A DNA stretch of 64,000 nucleotides from the NCBI RefSeq assembly GCF_016907495.1, contig NZ_JAFBCC010000001.1, forward strand, positions 2,728,001-2,792,000, given 5' to 3'. A program made the position numbers and the translations under genes. The notes under the pieces were generated by a model, which saw only the letters and a program-made list of their open reading frames with translations, made no database searches and had not been told where the DNA came from. Positions within the stretch are counted from its first letter, which is position 1, and each line of letters opens with the position of its first letter. Shown here piece after piece: positions 1-8,089 of the stretch. The DNA is from Arthrobacter tumbae. Lineage in GTDB: Bacteria > Actinomycetota > Actinomycetes > Actinomycetales > Micrococcaceae.

Positions 1-302
1 TGACGCAGGGCCCACAGGACTCCCACCGGGTAGGCGGCCCAGCCTTCGACGTCGCCGGCGGCCAGTTCATCCAGGTCACTGATGATGACCTCGCCGGAGC
101 TGGAGAACGTCGAGCTGACCCGGACGGTGGAATCTTCCCGGACGGAAGCTGCAACCTGCGTGGCCCGGTCGATCGCGAACGGCAGCACAAACCCGTCGTT
201 GTAGTCGGTGTGCTCACCGATCACGTTGACCCGGCCGGGGGCAGCCCACACCCCGAGGGGTGCGTGCCCGAAGCGATCCTCAAAATGCTGGACGAGAGTC
301 AT
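1..302 (-). CDS. galK: Galactokinase, N-terminal part (cut by window edge)
   Basis: Phosphorylates galactose to galactose-1-phosphate with ATP in the Leloir pathway, in the cytoplasm. Only the first 100 codons are present; the gene runs off the left edge. The reading from 302 leftward contains [20 protein letters not shown] near residue 27, which is the galactokinase/GHMP substrate-binding signature. The ATG at 302 overlaps the galT stop codon by 4 bp (ATGA), so the two genes are translationally coupled in a deoR-galT-galK operon. There is no internal stop or frameshift; the truncation is only the window boundary. Confidence 0.95.
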   Translation of the reverse strand, partial: MTLVQHFEDRFGHAPLGVWAAPGRVNVIGEHTDYNDGFVLPFAIDRATQVAASVREDSTVRVSSTFSSSGEVIISDLDELAAGDVEGWAAYPVGVLWALR

Positions 303-1435
303 GCTGTGACCTTCCCTGTGGGTGTTGCGGCGCGCAGGGTGGCGGCAACCTGCTCCGGAGTGGTGTCGTTGATGAAAGCGCCCATTGCTGCTTCCGAACC
401 GGCGAGGAACTTCAGCTTATCCTCGGCTCTGCGCGGAGAGGTCAGCTGCAGGTGAAGGTAGCCGGCCTCGCGCAGCTCAGGAACCAGCGGCGCCTGATGC
501 CACGCGGCAATGTACGGGGTGGGTGTGCTGTAGATGCCGTCCACGCGGGCGAGCAGGTCGAGGTACAGCGTGGTCAGCTCGTCCTTTTCCTCGCCGGTCA
601 GTGCGGCGATATCAGGAACGTGACGGTGAGGCACGAGGTGGACCTCGAGCGGCCAGCGCGCTGCGAACGGCACGTACGCGCTGAAGTGTTCGCCTTCGAG
701 CACCATGCGCTCGCCGGACTCACGCTCGGACTTCAGGACCGAGCCCATGAGGGTTCCGCGCCCGTTGACGGCGTCGAAATAGCGCCGGGCAGCCTGGCCC
801 ATCAGTGCCGCACGCGGCGGAACGAACGGGTAGGCGTAGATCTGCCCGTGTGGGTGCAGTAGCGTCACGCCGATGTCAGCGCCGCGGTTCTCGAACGGGA
901 AAACCTGCCGGATGCCGTCCATGGCGGAGAGCGCTTCAGTCCGGTGGGCCCATGCTTCGATGACCGTGCGCGCCCGCTCCGGCGGCAGGGACCCGAAGGA
1001 GCCTTCGTGGGAGGAATCGAAGGCGACCACTTCGCACCGTCCGAAGGCCGTCGTCGTCGTGCCCCAGCCTGTGCTGGCGGGCTGGAGCTCCGGCAGTTCA
1101 CCGAGGTCGGGTCCGAAGGAGGAGAAGCGGTTTTCGAACACCACTACCTCGTAGTCGGCGGCCGGAACTTCGGACAGGTTGCCGGCTGTGGAGGGGCACA
1201 GCGGGCACTGGTCCGCGGGGGGCAGGTGGGTGCGTGTCTGCCGGTGTGCGGCCACGGCCGTCCATTCGCCGGTCAGCGGGTCGTAGCGCACGTCTCCCGT
1301 GCCGCCGCGCGGCGGGAGGCCACGCGAATCGACGACGGAGGCAGGATCGCGGTGCAGCGCCGCCGCCTTTTCGCTGGAGTCGAAGTAAATCAGCTCGCGC
1401 CCGTCGGATAAGCGGGTGGGGGTTACCTGGGTCAT
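299..1435 (-). CDS. galT: Galactose-1-phosphate uridylyltransferase
   Basis: Transfers UMP between UDP-glucose and galactose-1-phosphate, the second Leloir step. The 378-residue protein carries the active-site motif [10 protein letters not shown] with histidines at about 194 and 196 (the second is the uridylylated nucleophile in this family), and a CPLC zinc-ligand pair at residues 77-80. The length is close to the usual 340-380. It overlaps the upstream DeoR gene and the downstream galK by 4 bp each (ATGA), so all three are one transcript read leftward. The start is the ATG at 1435, which is set by that overlap. Confidence 0.97.
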   Translation of the reverse strand: MTQVTPTRLSDGRELIYFDSSEKAAALHRDPASVVDSRGLPPRGGTGDVRYDPLTGEWTAVAAHRQTRTHLPPADQCPLCPSTAGNLSEVPAADYEVVVFENRFSSFGPDLGELPELQPASTGWGTTTTAFGRCEVVAFDSSHEGSFGSLPPERARTVIEAWAHRTEALSAMDGIRQVFPFENRGADIGVTLLHPHGQIYAYPFVPPRAALMGQAARRYFDAVNGRGTLMGSVLKSERESGERMVLEGEHFSAYVPFAARWPLEVHLVPHRHVPDIAALTGEEKDELTTLYLDLLARVDGIYSTPTPYIAAWHQAPLVPELREAGYLHLQLTSPRRAEDKLKFLAGSEAAMGAFINDTTPEQVAATLRAATPTGKVTA

Positions 1436-2217
1436 GGTGTGTCCTGGGGATTGGAGGATGTACGGGTTGGGGGAGTGAGGATGCTGGTAGTCCGGGCATA
1501 GCGTGGGTCATCCGGCGGGGAATCGGTCACGATGCAGTGCACTCGCTCGATCCCGGCGATGCGCGCCAGGCTCACCGTGCCGAACTTCGTGGAGTCAGCC
1601 AGAACGACCAGCCGGCCGCACTGTTCGGCGAAGGCACGGTTGGTGTCTGCCTCGGCGAGGTTGGGGGTGGTAATCCCGGCCTGGGCGTCCACACCATGGG
1701 CACCCATGAAGCAGAGATCCACGTTGAAGGACCGGACGGTGGAGGCGGCGATGGGTCCCACCAGCGCCTCGGAGGGGGAGCGCTCGCCGCCGGTGAGCAG
1801 GACGGTCACGCCGGGAGGGGCGCTCCGGTGCAGCTTTTCGGCGGCCGGCAGGGAATTGGTGAGGATGGTCAACGGCCCGGAGAGGTGGTCGACAAGGCGG
1901 TACGTGGTGGTGCCGCCGGTGAGTGCCACGGTCATGCCCGGTTGGATGAGGGCTGCCGCCGCTGCCGCGATGGACTCCTTGGCCTCCGGGCGCTGGTCTG
2001 CGTTGGCTCCGAAGCCGGGCTCGAGCGCACTGAGCGCAGTCCGGGATGCCGCGCCGCCGTGGACCTTGCGGAGTGCGCCGGCGGCGTCGAGAACGTCGAT
2101 GTCGCGCCGGATGGTCATATCCGAAACGCCCAAAGCCTCCGCGAGTTCGCTGACGCGGACCGTTCGCTGCACGCCAAGCTTCGCCAGAATGGCGGCATGC
2201 CGGTCGGCAGCGAGCAT
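1432..2217 (-). CDS. DeoR-family transcriptional regulator of the galactose operon
   Basis: A 261-residue DeoR/GlpR-type regulator. The N-terminal helix-turn-helix reads VRVSELAEALGVSDMTIRRD, followed by a DeoR sugar-phosphate sensor domain with GGTTTYRLVDHL and the late motif FNVDLCFMGAHGVD. I chose the ATG at 2217 because GGAG lies about 8 nt upstream; an upstream in-frame TTG at 2253 would overlap the predicted promoter. Its stop overlaps the galT start, so it is first in its own operon and probably autoregulates with galactose-1-phosphate or a related sugar phosphate as ligand (inference from the family and context). Confidence 0.9.
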   Translation of the reverse strand: MLAADRHAAILAKLGVQRTVRVSELAEALGVSDMTIRRDIDVLDAAGALRKVHGGAASRTALSALEPGFGANADQRPEAKESIAAAAAALIQPGMTVALTGGTTTYRLVDHLSGPLTILTNSLPAAEKLHRSAPPGVTVLLTGGERSPSEALVGPIAASTVRSFNVDLCFMGAHGVDAQAGITTPNLAEADTNRAFAEQCGRLVVLADSTKFGTVSLARIAGIERVHCIVTDSPPDDPRYARTTSILTPPTRTSSNPQDTP

Positions 2218-2251
2218 GAGCGGACTCCGTTCGTTGGCAAGTACGCTTAAC

Positions 2252-2280
2252 AAAATACAACGGTTTCAAACATTTTCAAA
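2252..2280 (-). promoter_or_regulatory. Promoter and candidate DeoR operator for the gal operon
   Basis: On the minus strand a TTGAAA box (2279-2274) and a TATTTT box (2257-2252) are 16 bp apart. The -35 half sits in a direct repeat: TGTTTGAAA is read twice in tandem about 10 bp apart (2281-2264). Closely spaced direct repeats with TTTGAAA/TTTCAAA cores are typical DeoR-family operators. Binding here would block RNA polymerase. Assignment to this regulator is inference. Confidence 0.5.
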
Positions 2281-2328
2281 CAGATGAGCGAAAGCAGTTC
2301 TGTCAGACTGTTGTGAAAAGATTGGTCC

Positions 2329-3561
2329 ATGACGCGTCCCTCGCGGCGAAAAACGCAGCAGCCCTTCTCCGGTGGCTTTGTTGTGCCCCCGGGCCGGTCC
2401 GCCGGCGAGGACGTTCCCTACGCGCTGAGGATCGGAGCCGCCTGGGCGTGGCGCGTCGGCCTGATCCTCGTGGTGTCCGCTGCGGTGCTCTGGCTGATGA
2501 GCCGGATCTCCCTGCTGGTCATTCCGCTGATGATCGCTGGCCTCCTCTCCAGCCTCCTGACGCCGGCGGTGGCATTCCTGCGCAAACGCAAAGTGCCGGG
2601 TGGGATCGCGGTGACGGTCACCGTCCTCGGATTCCTGCTTGCCGTGGCAGCCACCCTCTCACTGGTCGGGCAGCAGCTGGCCGTCGGATTCGCTTCGCTC
2701 TGGGGCGAGGCACTGGCGGGAATCCAACAGGTCCAGGACTGGCTTTCCGAGGGCCCCCTGCACCTCACCTCATCGCAGATCGACGGCTTCATCGACGAGG
2801 TCGCCAACGCCGTGGACAACAACTCCGGGGTGATCGTCAGCGGTGCGCTGTCCTTTGGATCGGGCGCCGGCTACTTCCTGGCGGGGCTGCTTCTCACGGT
2901 GTTCGCGCTGATCTTTTTCCTGCACGACGGCGACACCATCTGGCGCTTTATCGCCGGCCTTGCGCCACGGCGGGCACGCGCGGCGATCACCGGTGCCGGA
3001 CGCCAGGGCTGGACCTCGATGGCCAACTACGTCCGGGTGCAGATCCTCGTCGCGTTCATCGACGCCGTCGGCATCGGGCTGGGAGCCGCCATCATCGGGG
3101 TGCCGCTCGTTCTTCCGCTGACGGTGCTGGTTTTCCTGGGCTCGTTCATACCCATCCTCGGCGCGCTTTTCACCGGCATGGTGGCCGTCCTGCTGGCGCT
3201 GGTGGCCAACGGGTGGGTCAATGCGCTGGTGATGCTGGGCATCGTCCTGCTGGTGCAGCAGGTGGAAGGGCACATCCTGCAGCCGTTCGTCATGGGCCGC
3301 GCCGTGTCCCTGCACCCACTTGCCGTGGTGCTGGCGGTTGCGGGCGGCTCCCTCATCGCCGGTGTTGCCGGCGCCTTGTTTTCCGTACCGCTGTTGGCGA
3401 TCCTCAACACGGTCGTTCGTTACATAGCGGGCCGCACCTGGGAGACGGATCCTGCCCTTGGCGCGCCCCCGGAACATCCCGATGACGGCGCTGTCCCCGC
3501 GCCGCGCCCCTCCGGTGAACCATTTGGACCGGAACCCTCCACGAAAGAAGCGTCAACGTGA
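2329..3561 (+). CDS. AI-2E family transporter (PerM/YdiK-like permease)
   Basis: A 410-residue polytopic membrane protein of the AI-2E exporter family. Two hydrophobic segments near residues 42-80 and further helices between about 165 and 375 fit the usual 7-8 TM layout, and the conserved stretch with FIPILGALFTG and HILQPFVMGRAVSLHP is diagnostic. The tail (375-410) is hydrophilic and proline-rich. The substrate is unknown; family members have been tied to AI-2, to antiport and to solute export. Its stop overlaps the ilvA GTG start by 4 bp, so the two are co-translated. Confidence 0.9.
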   Translation: MTRPSRRKTQQPFSGGFVVPPGRSAGEDVPYALRIGAAWAWRVGLILVVSAAVLWLMSRISLLVIPLMIAGLLSSLLTPAVAFLRKRKVPGGIAVTVTVLGFLLAVAATLSLVGQQLAVGFASLWGEALAGIQQVQDWLSEGPLHLTSSQIDGFIDEVANAVDNNSGVIVSGALSFGSGAGYFLAGLLLTVFALIFFLHDGDTIWRFIAGLAPRRARAAITGAGRQGWTSMANYVRVQILVAFIDAVGIGLGAAIIGVPLVLPLTVLVFLGSFIPILGALFTGMVAVLLALVANGWVNALVMLGIVLLVQQVEGHILQPFVMGRAVSLHPLAVVLAVAGGSLIAGVAGALFSVPLLAILNTVVRYIAGRTWETDPALGAPPEHPDDGAVPAPRPSGEPFGPEPSTKEAST

Positions 3562-4814
3562 CCACGGATCTCGCCCAGCTGGCAGTGACCCTCGAGGACG
3601 TCCTCGCAGCACAGAAAATGCTCGACGGCGTCATTGCGTACACGCCCATCGAGGACTCCCGCGCGCTCGGCAGGCTGACGGGCGCCAGGGTGTCGCTGAA
3701 GTGCGAGAACCTGCAGCGCGCAGGCTCCTTCAAGGTGCGTGGCGCCTACACCCGGATGGCCAGGCTGTCCGCGGAAGAGCGGGCCCGCGGCGTCGTCGCT
3801 GCCTCGGCAGGAAACCACGCGCAGGGCGTCGCAGTAGCGGCCGCCCGGCTTGGCATCAAGGCACGTATCTACATGCCGCTCGGAGTGGCGCTGCCGAAGC
3901 TCGCGGCAACCCGTGGGCACGGTGCCGAAGTGGTGCTGCACGGTCACAACGTGGATGAGGCCCTGGCCGAGGCGAAACGATACGCCGATGAGCATGGCGC
4001 GGTCTTCGTCCACCCGTTCGACAACGTGGACGTCGTGGCCGGACAGGGGACAATCGGCCTGGAAATCCTCGAGCAGGTTCCGGACGTCGACACCATCCTG
4101 ATGGGGGTTGGCGGCGGAGGGCTGCTGGCCGGTGTCTCGGTCGCCGTCAAGGCACGGGCACGGGAGCTGGGACGGGAGATCCGGGTGATCGGGGTGCAGG
4201 CCGAGAACGCAGCGGCCTATCCGCCGTCGCTGGCTGCTGACGCGCTGGTGCCGCTGCAGAAGGTTTCCACGATCGCGGACGGCATTGCCGTGGGCCGGCC
4301 GGGGCAGCTTCCGTTCTCCATCATCCGTGAACTGGTCGACGACGTCGTCACCGTCAGCGAAGACTCCCTCGCCCGTGCGCTGATCTTCCTGCTGGAGCGG
4401 TCCAAAATGGTGGTGGAGCCGGCCGGCGCGGTGGGCGTCGCCGCACTGCTGGACGGAAAACTGACGGAGAACGGCGCCAACCCGGGGAACACCGTCGTCG
4501 TGCTGTCCGGCGGCAACATCGACCCCATGCTGATGCTCAAGGTCATCCAGCGCGGCCTTGCCGCCGCCGGCAGGTACCTCGTGGTGCGCATGCTGCTCGA
4601 TGACCGGCCGGGTTCGCTGGCCACCATCTCCCGCATCATCGCCGAGTCCGATGCCAACGTGACCGGAGTAGACCACACCCGGGTGGGCGGCTCAATCAGC
4701 ATGGGCGACGTGGCGATCACCATCAACATGGAGACGAAGGGCGAGGAACACTGCGAGCAGGTGCTGAACAACCTGCGCGCCGAGGGCTTCCAACCCGTTG
4801 TCATCCAGGGCTGA
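3558..4814 (+). CDS. ilvA: Threonine ammonia-lyase with ACT domain
   Basis: PLP enzyme that deaminates L-threonine to 2-oxobutanoate, feeding isoleucine synthesis or threonine catabolism. The PLP lysine lies in ENLQRAGSFKVRGAY (Lys59), SAGNHAQG follows at about 87, and the phosphate-binding glycine loop GVGGGGLLAG is near 185. Residues from about 335 form an ACT regulatory domain (VVRMLLDDRPGSLATISRII). At 418 residues it resembles the single-ACT TdcB-like type, not the two-ACT E. coli IlvA, so the feedback response may differ. It starts with GTG overlapping the AI-2E stop and is followed after 1 bp by the rhomboid gene. Confidence 0.93.
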   Translation: MTTDLAQLAVTLEDVLAAQKMLDGVIAYTPIEDSRALGRLTGARVSLKCENLQRAGSFKVRGAYTRMARLSAEERARGVVAASAGNHAQGVAVAAARLGIKARIYMPLGVALPKLAATRGHGAEVVLHGHNVDEALAEAKRYADEHGAVFVHPFDNVDVVAGQGTIGLEILEQVPDVDTILMGVGGGGLLAGVSVAVKARARELGREIRVIGVQAENAAAYPPSLAADALVPLQKVSTIADGIAVGRPGQLPFSIIRELVDDVVTVSEDSLARALIFLLERSKMVVEPAGAVGVAALLDGKLTENGANPGNTVVVLSGGNIDPMLMLKVIQRGLAAAGRYLVVRMLLDDRPGSLATISRIIAESDANVTGVDHTRVGGSISMGDVAITINMETKGEEHCEQVLNNLRAEGFQPVVIQG

Positions 4815-4815
4815 C

Positions 4816-5421
4816 ATGCTGGCGAAAAGGGCACGGGGCGCGCTGACGACGGTCGTCGGCTTCGCTGCCCTGCTGTGGATCGTGCACCTGGTGAACTCGG
4901 CCACCGGCTTCTTCCTGATCCGGCTGCTCGGCATTGTGCCGCGGGAAGTGGAAGGGCTCGACGGCGTCGTGTTCGCGCCGCTGCTGCATGCGGATGCGGG
5001 GCATCTGTTCAGCAACACGCTGCCGCTGCTGGTGTTGGGGTTCCTGGCGCTCCTGGAGGGTGCCAGGCGCTTTGCCGTAGCAGTCGGGGCGAGCTGGCTG
5101 GCCTCCGGGCTTGGCGTCTGGATCTTCGGCGGCGGTGTGACGATCGGCGCGTCCGGGCTGGTCTTCGGGCTGTTTGCCTACCTGCTGGTCCGCGGTTTCT
5201 ACAACCGGGACTGGAAGCAGATCCTGCTCGCTGTGCTGCTCTTCCTGATGTACGGCTCGCTGCTCTGGGGGGTGCTGCCGCAGTTCGGATCGAACATCTC
5301 CTGGCAGGCGCACCTCTTCGGTGCGCTCGGTGGAGTGCTGGCCGCGCTGCTGCTGAAACGGCGGCCGGCCCCAACTGGGACCGACCGCCGTCTACCGTAT
5401 GCGCCCCGCCGGGGCGACTGA
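4816..5421 (+). CDS. Rhomboid-family intramembrane serine protease
   Basis: A 201-residue membrane protein with about six hydrophobic helices. It carries the rhomboid hallmarks: HADAGHLFSN in the L1/TM2 region, the GASG catalytic serine motif (GASGLVFG) and a C-terminal histidine in QAHLFGALGG. These residues are consistent with an active Ser-His dyad, so it should cleave membrane-anchored substrates within the bilayer; the substrate is unknown. The ATG at 4816 lies 1 bp after the ilvA stop with AGGG upstream. A GC-rich hairpin overlaps its last codons and probably ends the operon. Confidence 0.88.
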   Translation: MLAKRARGALTTVVGFAALLWIVHLVNSATGFFLIRLLGIVPREVEGLDGVVFAPLLHADAGHLFSNTLPLLVLGFLALLEGARRFAVAVGASWLASGLGVWIFGGGVTIGASGLVFGLFAYLLVRGFYNRDWKQILLAVLLFLMYGSLLWGVLPQFGSNISWQAHLFGALGGVLAALLLKRRPAPTGTDRRLPYAPRRGD

Positions 5422-5428
5422 GCTTTTC
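5402..5428 (+). terminator. Hairpin terminator at the end of the rhomboid gene
   Basis: CGCCCC-GCC-GGGGCG (5402-5416) forms a short strong stem over the last codons of the rhomboid gene, with AGCTTTTCG shortly after. It lies between convergent genes (rhomboid and greA). The U-run is short, so this is a moderate call. Confidence 0.45.
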
Positions 5429-5439
5429 GAGCGCAGGCC

Positions 5440-5931
5440 CTAACCGACGTAGGGCTTCGCCGACAGGACCTCGACGGTGATTTCCTTGCCGTTGGGCGCG
5501 GTGTACTTCACGGTGTCTCCGGCCTTGTGGCCCTGGATCGCTGCGCCCAGCGGGGACCTCTCGCTGTAGACATTGAGATCGGTGTCCCCTGCTACTTCCC
5601 GGCTGCCGAGGAGGAAGGTCTCCTTGTCTCCGGCGATGTTCGCCTCGACGAGCATGCCGGGCTCAACAATGCCGTCATCTGCCGGGGACTCGCCCACGTG
5701 TGCGTTGTTCAGCAGTTCGGTGAGCTGCCGGATGCGGGCCTCGGCCTTGCCCTGCTCTTCCTTGGCCGCGTGGTAGCCGCCGTTCTCCTTGAGGTCACCC
5801 TCAGAGCGGGCCTGCTCGATGCGGGAAACGATCTCGGTGCGGCCGGGGCCGGACAGGTGGTCCAGCTCAGCCTTGAGGCGGTCGTAGGACTCCTTGGTGA
5901 GCCAGGCGACGGATGCGCTGTTGGTGGACAC
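5440..5931 (-). CDS. greA: Transcription elongation factor GreA
   Basis: Binds the RNA polymerase secondary channel and stimulates cleavage of backtracked transcripts. The 163-residue protein has the N-terminal coiled coil with IEQARSEGDLKENGGYHAAK (the acidic tip residues and DLKEN motif are present) and a C-terminal FKBP-like domain with ERSPLGAAIQGHKAGD. The start is GTG at 5931, preceded by AAGGAG at 5-6 nt spacing. In M. tuberculosis greA (Rv1080c) is also followed on the same strand side by the DUF4307 gene and mca, matching this locus. Confidence 0.96.
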   Translation of the reverse strand: MSTNSASVAWLTKESYDRLKAELDHLSGPGRTEIVSRIEQARSEGDLKENGGYHAAKEEQGKAEARIRQLTELLNNAHVGESPADDGIVEPGMLVEANIAGDKETFLLGSREVAGDTDLNVYSERSPLGAAIQGHKAGDTVKYTAPNGKEITVEVLSAKPYVG

Positions 5932-6013
5932 GATATCTCCTTAGGTACGTCGAAGCCCTCACACGGGATTCGGCTGCGGTCTTCGCCGTGATGCACGCAT
6001 CTACAAGCAAAGA

Positions 6014-6077
6014 CCCCGCCTGCGTGATGGCCTCTTCTCCTGGAGTACTCCAGCGAGAACCAACCGCGCAGGCGGGG
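6014..6077. repeat. Compound inverted repeat between DUF4307 and greA genes
   Basis: An 11-bp outer stem pairs CCCCGCCTGCG (6014-6024) with CGCAGGCGGGG (6067-6077). Between the arms is a perfect 14-bp palindrome CTGGAGTACTCCAG (6040-6053). Read on the minus strand the outer stem is followed by TCTTTGCTTG, so it could terminate the DUF4307 transcript or sit in the greA leader. The intergenic region 5932-6151 holds nothing else that I recognise. Confidence 0.55.
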
Positions 6078-6151
6078 CGGAACGTATCAGTCCATTATAG
6101 ACAGCAAGCTTCAATTACCCAATAACCGGGCGGATTCTGGATCGGTGACAG

Positions 6152-6598
6152 TCAGGATTGCCCGAGGATCCAGCAGGCGTTGACGCCGCCGCTGACTCCC
6201 TGGGACTCGGTCCGGACCGTGGTGCTGTGGGACGAGGTGCCGCCGTCGACGGAACCGGAATTGGTGGGCGGAATGGTCACCACCATCCAGCCGACGATGG
6301 CATAGGACTGATTCAGGACCTGCACCGCGCACTGTGCGGTGGCGGCCGGATCCTTGGTGACTTCATAGTCCACGCGGGCCACGGCAGGGCCTTCGATGCT
6401 GAAGCCGACGTCCTTGGACGAAACCTCCGGAGTCCCGGCGAAGAGACTGAAGATGCCGGTGGCGACCACCGCGACGGCCAGGGCGGCCCAGATCACCCAG
6501 CGCTTGCGCCGGCTGGCCGACCCGGAGGCGGGCCGCTGTGGCTTGGGGGCGCCGTAGCGATTGGCTACTCTTGGTACTGGCGCGTGGTCGGTGCTCAT
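6152..6598 (-). CDS. DUF4307 membrane protein
   Basis: A 148-residue actinobacterial protein of the DUF4307 family; its function is unknown. It has a short cytoplasmic N-terminus with a basic patch (SRRKR), one TM helix at about residues 38-59, and an extracytoplasmic domain with a conserved VDYEVTKDPAATAQCAVQVL stretch and a late cysteine (NACWILG). The start at ATG 6598 matches the family N-terminus (RVANRYG). A TAAACT box lies 8 nt upstream, so the mRNA may be nearly leaderless. It is divergent from mca, as Rv1081c is from Rv1082 in M. tuberculosis, and shares an inverted repeat with it. Confidence 0.82.
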   Translation of the reverse strand: MSTDHAPVPRVANRYGAPKPQRPASGSASRRKRWVIWAALAVAVVATGIFSLFAGTPEVSSKDVGFSIEGPAVARVDYEVTKDPAATAQCAVQVLNQSYAIVGWMVVTIPPTNSGSVDGGTSSHSTTVRTESQGVSGGVNACWILGQS

Positions 6599-6608
6599 CG
6601 GTTCCAAG

Positions 6609-6632
6609 TTTACCAACCGGTACGTTGGTAAA
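6609..6632. promoter_or_regulatory. Perfect inverted repeat in the DUF4307/mca divergent promoter
   Basis: TTTACCAAC (6609-6617) and GTTGGTAAA (6624-6632) are separated by CGGTAC. The 9-bp arms are perfect and the site overlaps the predicted TAAACT -10 box of DUF4307. The size and symmetry suit a TetR- or MarR-type dimer; the regulator is not identifiable from this window. Confidence 0.55.
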
Positions 6633-6707
6633 TTCACGTCGTTTCCAGCCGGCGCCCTGACCGGGGCCGCTTGCCTCGTCACACCAGGAAAGATTCAGGA
6701 GCATTCA

Positions 6708-7643
6708 GTGCCCAGCCCGGAGCAAATTCCCGCTACTCCTTCAGGAAACCCAGAGAACGACGGCGGCTATCGCCTCCTCGCGGTGCATGCGCACCCGGAT
6801 GATGAGTCGAGCAAGGGTGCGGCCACCATGGCCAGCTACGTCGCGGCCGGAGTGTCCGTGATGGTGGCAACCTGCACGGGAGGCGAGCGCGGTGACATCC
6901 TCAATGCGCAGATGGCTGACGTGCCGCATGCGGCCCGCGACCTCGCGGGTCTGCGCCGCCTGGAGATGGCCGAGGCGGCAGCGGCGCTCGGCGTGGAACA
7001 CCGCTGGCTTGGATTCGTTGACTCGGGACTGCCTGAGGGCGATCCGCTTCCGCCGCTGCCGGCCGGGTGCTTCGCAGTGCAGCCGATCGAGCGTGCCGCA
7101 GCGCCGCTGGTGAAGCTTGTCCGGGAATACCGGCCGCACGTGATCCTGAGCTACGACGAGAACGGCGGGTACCCGCACCCGGACCACATCATGGCGCACC
7201 GGGTGGCGGTTGAGGCCTACGAGGCCGCGGGAGATCCGTCCCGCTATGCCGGTCTGGGCGAGCCGTGGAATCCGCTGAAGCTCTACTATGACCGTGCGTT
7301 CAATCCGGAGCGGTTCCGTGCCCTGCACTTCGCACTGGAGGAGGCCGGCCTGCAGTCGCCCTACGCCGAACGGATTGCTGCCTGGCTGGAGGCGGATGCC
7401 GAAGGCCACCAGCCAGCGCGGCCAACGCACCCCACCACGACGCAGATCGACTGCGGCGACTTCTTCGAACACCGGGAGCGCGCACTGCTGGCCCACCGCA
7501 CGCAGGTGGACCCGGCAGGATTCTTCTTTGCCGTCTCCTCGGAGCTGCAGCGCAAGGTCTGGCCGTGGGAGGACTACTCGCTGATCTCCTCCCGTGTGCC
7601 GCAGGAGCTGCCCGAAACGGACTTCTTCGCGGGCATAGAATAA
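6708..7643 (+). CDS. mca: Mycothiol S-conjugate amidase
   Basis: Zinc hydrolase that splits mycothiol S-conjugates of toxins into a mercapturic acid (for export) and GlcN-Ins, in the cytoplasm. The 311-residue protein has the LmbE-like zinc motif AHPDDE near residue 28, CTGGERGDIL near 55, the second metal motif HPDH, and the C-terminal KVWPWEDY typical of Mca rather than MshB. I start it at GTG 6708 because AGGAG lies 6 nt upstream; an earlier in-frame start would overlap the DUF4307 promoter. It is followed by a small membrane protein gene, as in M. tuberculosis. Confidence 0.93.
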   Translation: MPSPEQIPATPSGNPENDGGYRLLAVHAHPDDESSKGAATMASYVAAGVSVMVATCTGGERGDILNAQMADVPHAARDLAGLRRLEMAEAAAALGVEHRWLGFVDSGLPEGDPLPPLPAGCFAVQPIERAAAPLVKLVREYRPHVILSYDENGGYPHPDHIMAHRVAVEAYEAAGDPSRYAGLGEPWNPLKLYYDRAFNPERFRALHFALEEAGLQSPYAERIAAWLEADAEGHQPARPTHPTTTQIDCGDFFEHRERALLAHRTQVDPAGFFFAVSSELQRKVWPWEDYSLISSRVPQELPETDFFAGIE

Positions 7644-7706
7644 TCTCCTGGCCGTCTCTGCCTATGGCATCGATGCCATGTCTCCTCGTGAAAGTGGTGC
7701 TCTGGA

Positions 7707-8048
7707 GTGTTCTCCCTGCTGAACCTGGCCGCAACCGTGACCCCGGCGCCCGGTGATGACCCCTCGCTGCGCCCCGGGCTTGATCCGGCCGATGTCACGC
7801 CTGGGCTGCTTGGGTTCCTGGCAACCCTCTTCCTGGTGATCGCCGTGATCTTCCTGATCCGTGACATGACCCGCAGGATCCGCCGCGTTCGCTACCGCGA
7901 AATGGCGAACCTCGAGGCGGAGGAAGCGCGGACCAGGGAAAGTGCCGGGGAACGGGAGGGTGTAGTTGTGGAGTCTGACCAAGCTCCTCCGGTGGAGCCG
8001 GAGAAACGGCCTGGCGCCGGCGGCAAACACGGACCGGAAGCACCATAG
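7707..8048 (+). CDS. Small single-TM membrane protein downstream of mca
   Basis: A 113-residue protein with one clear TM helix (about residues 33-52, LLGFLATLFLVIAVIFLI) followed by a basic juxtamembrane stretch (RDMTRRIRRVRYR) and a charged, disordered acidic tail. The function is unknown. Its place 63 bp after mca and before the TrhA gene corresponds to Rv1083 in M. tuberculosis, which supports a real gene and possibly a link to mycothiol conjugate handling. The start is GTG 7707; the ribosome binding site is weak. Confidence 0.72.
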   Translation: MFSLLNLAATVTPAPGDDPSLRPGLDPADVTPGLLGFLATLFLVIAVIFLIRDMTRRIRRVRYREMANLEAEEARTRESAGEREGVVVESDQAPPVEPEKRPGAGGKHGPEAP

Positions 8049-8089
8049 ATCAGATGTGACCTGGCGCCGGCCGGGATGCCGGGGAGCCA

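Noticed and set aside
1..302. galK as a pseudogene
   Set aside because: The only missing part is outside the window; the visible reading is intact.
3420..4676. A 418-residue minus-strand open frame over ilvA
   Set aside because: The plus strand clearly encodes threonine ammonia-lyase; the antisense reading is low in hydrophobic cores and has no motif.
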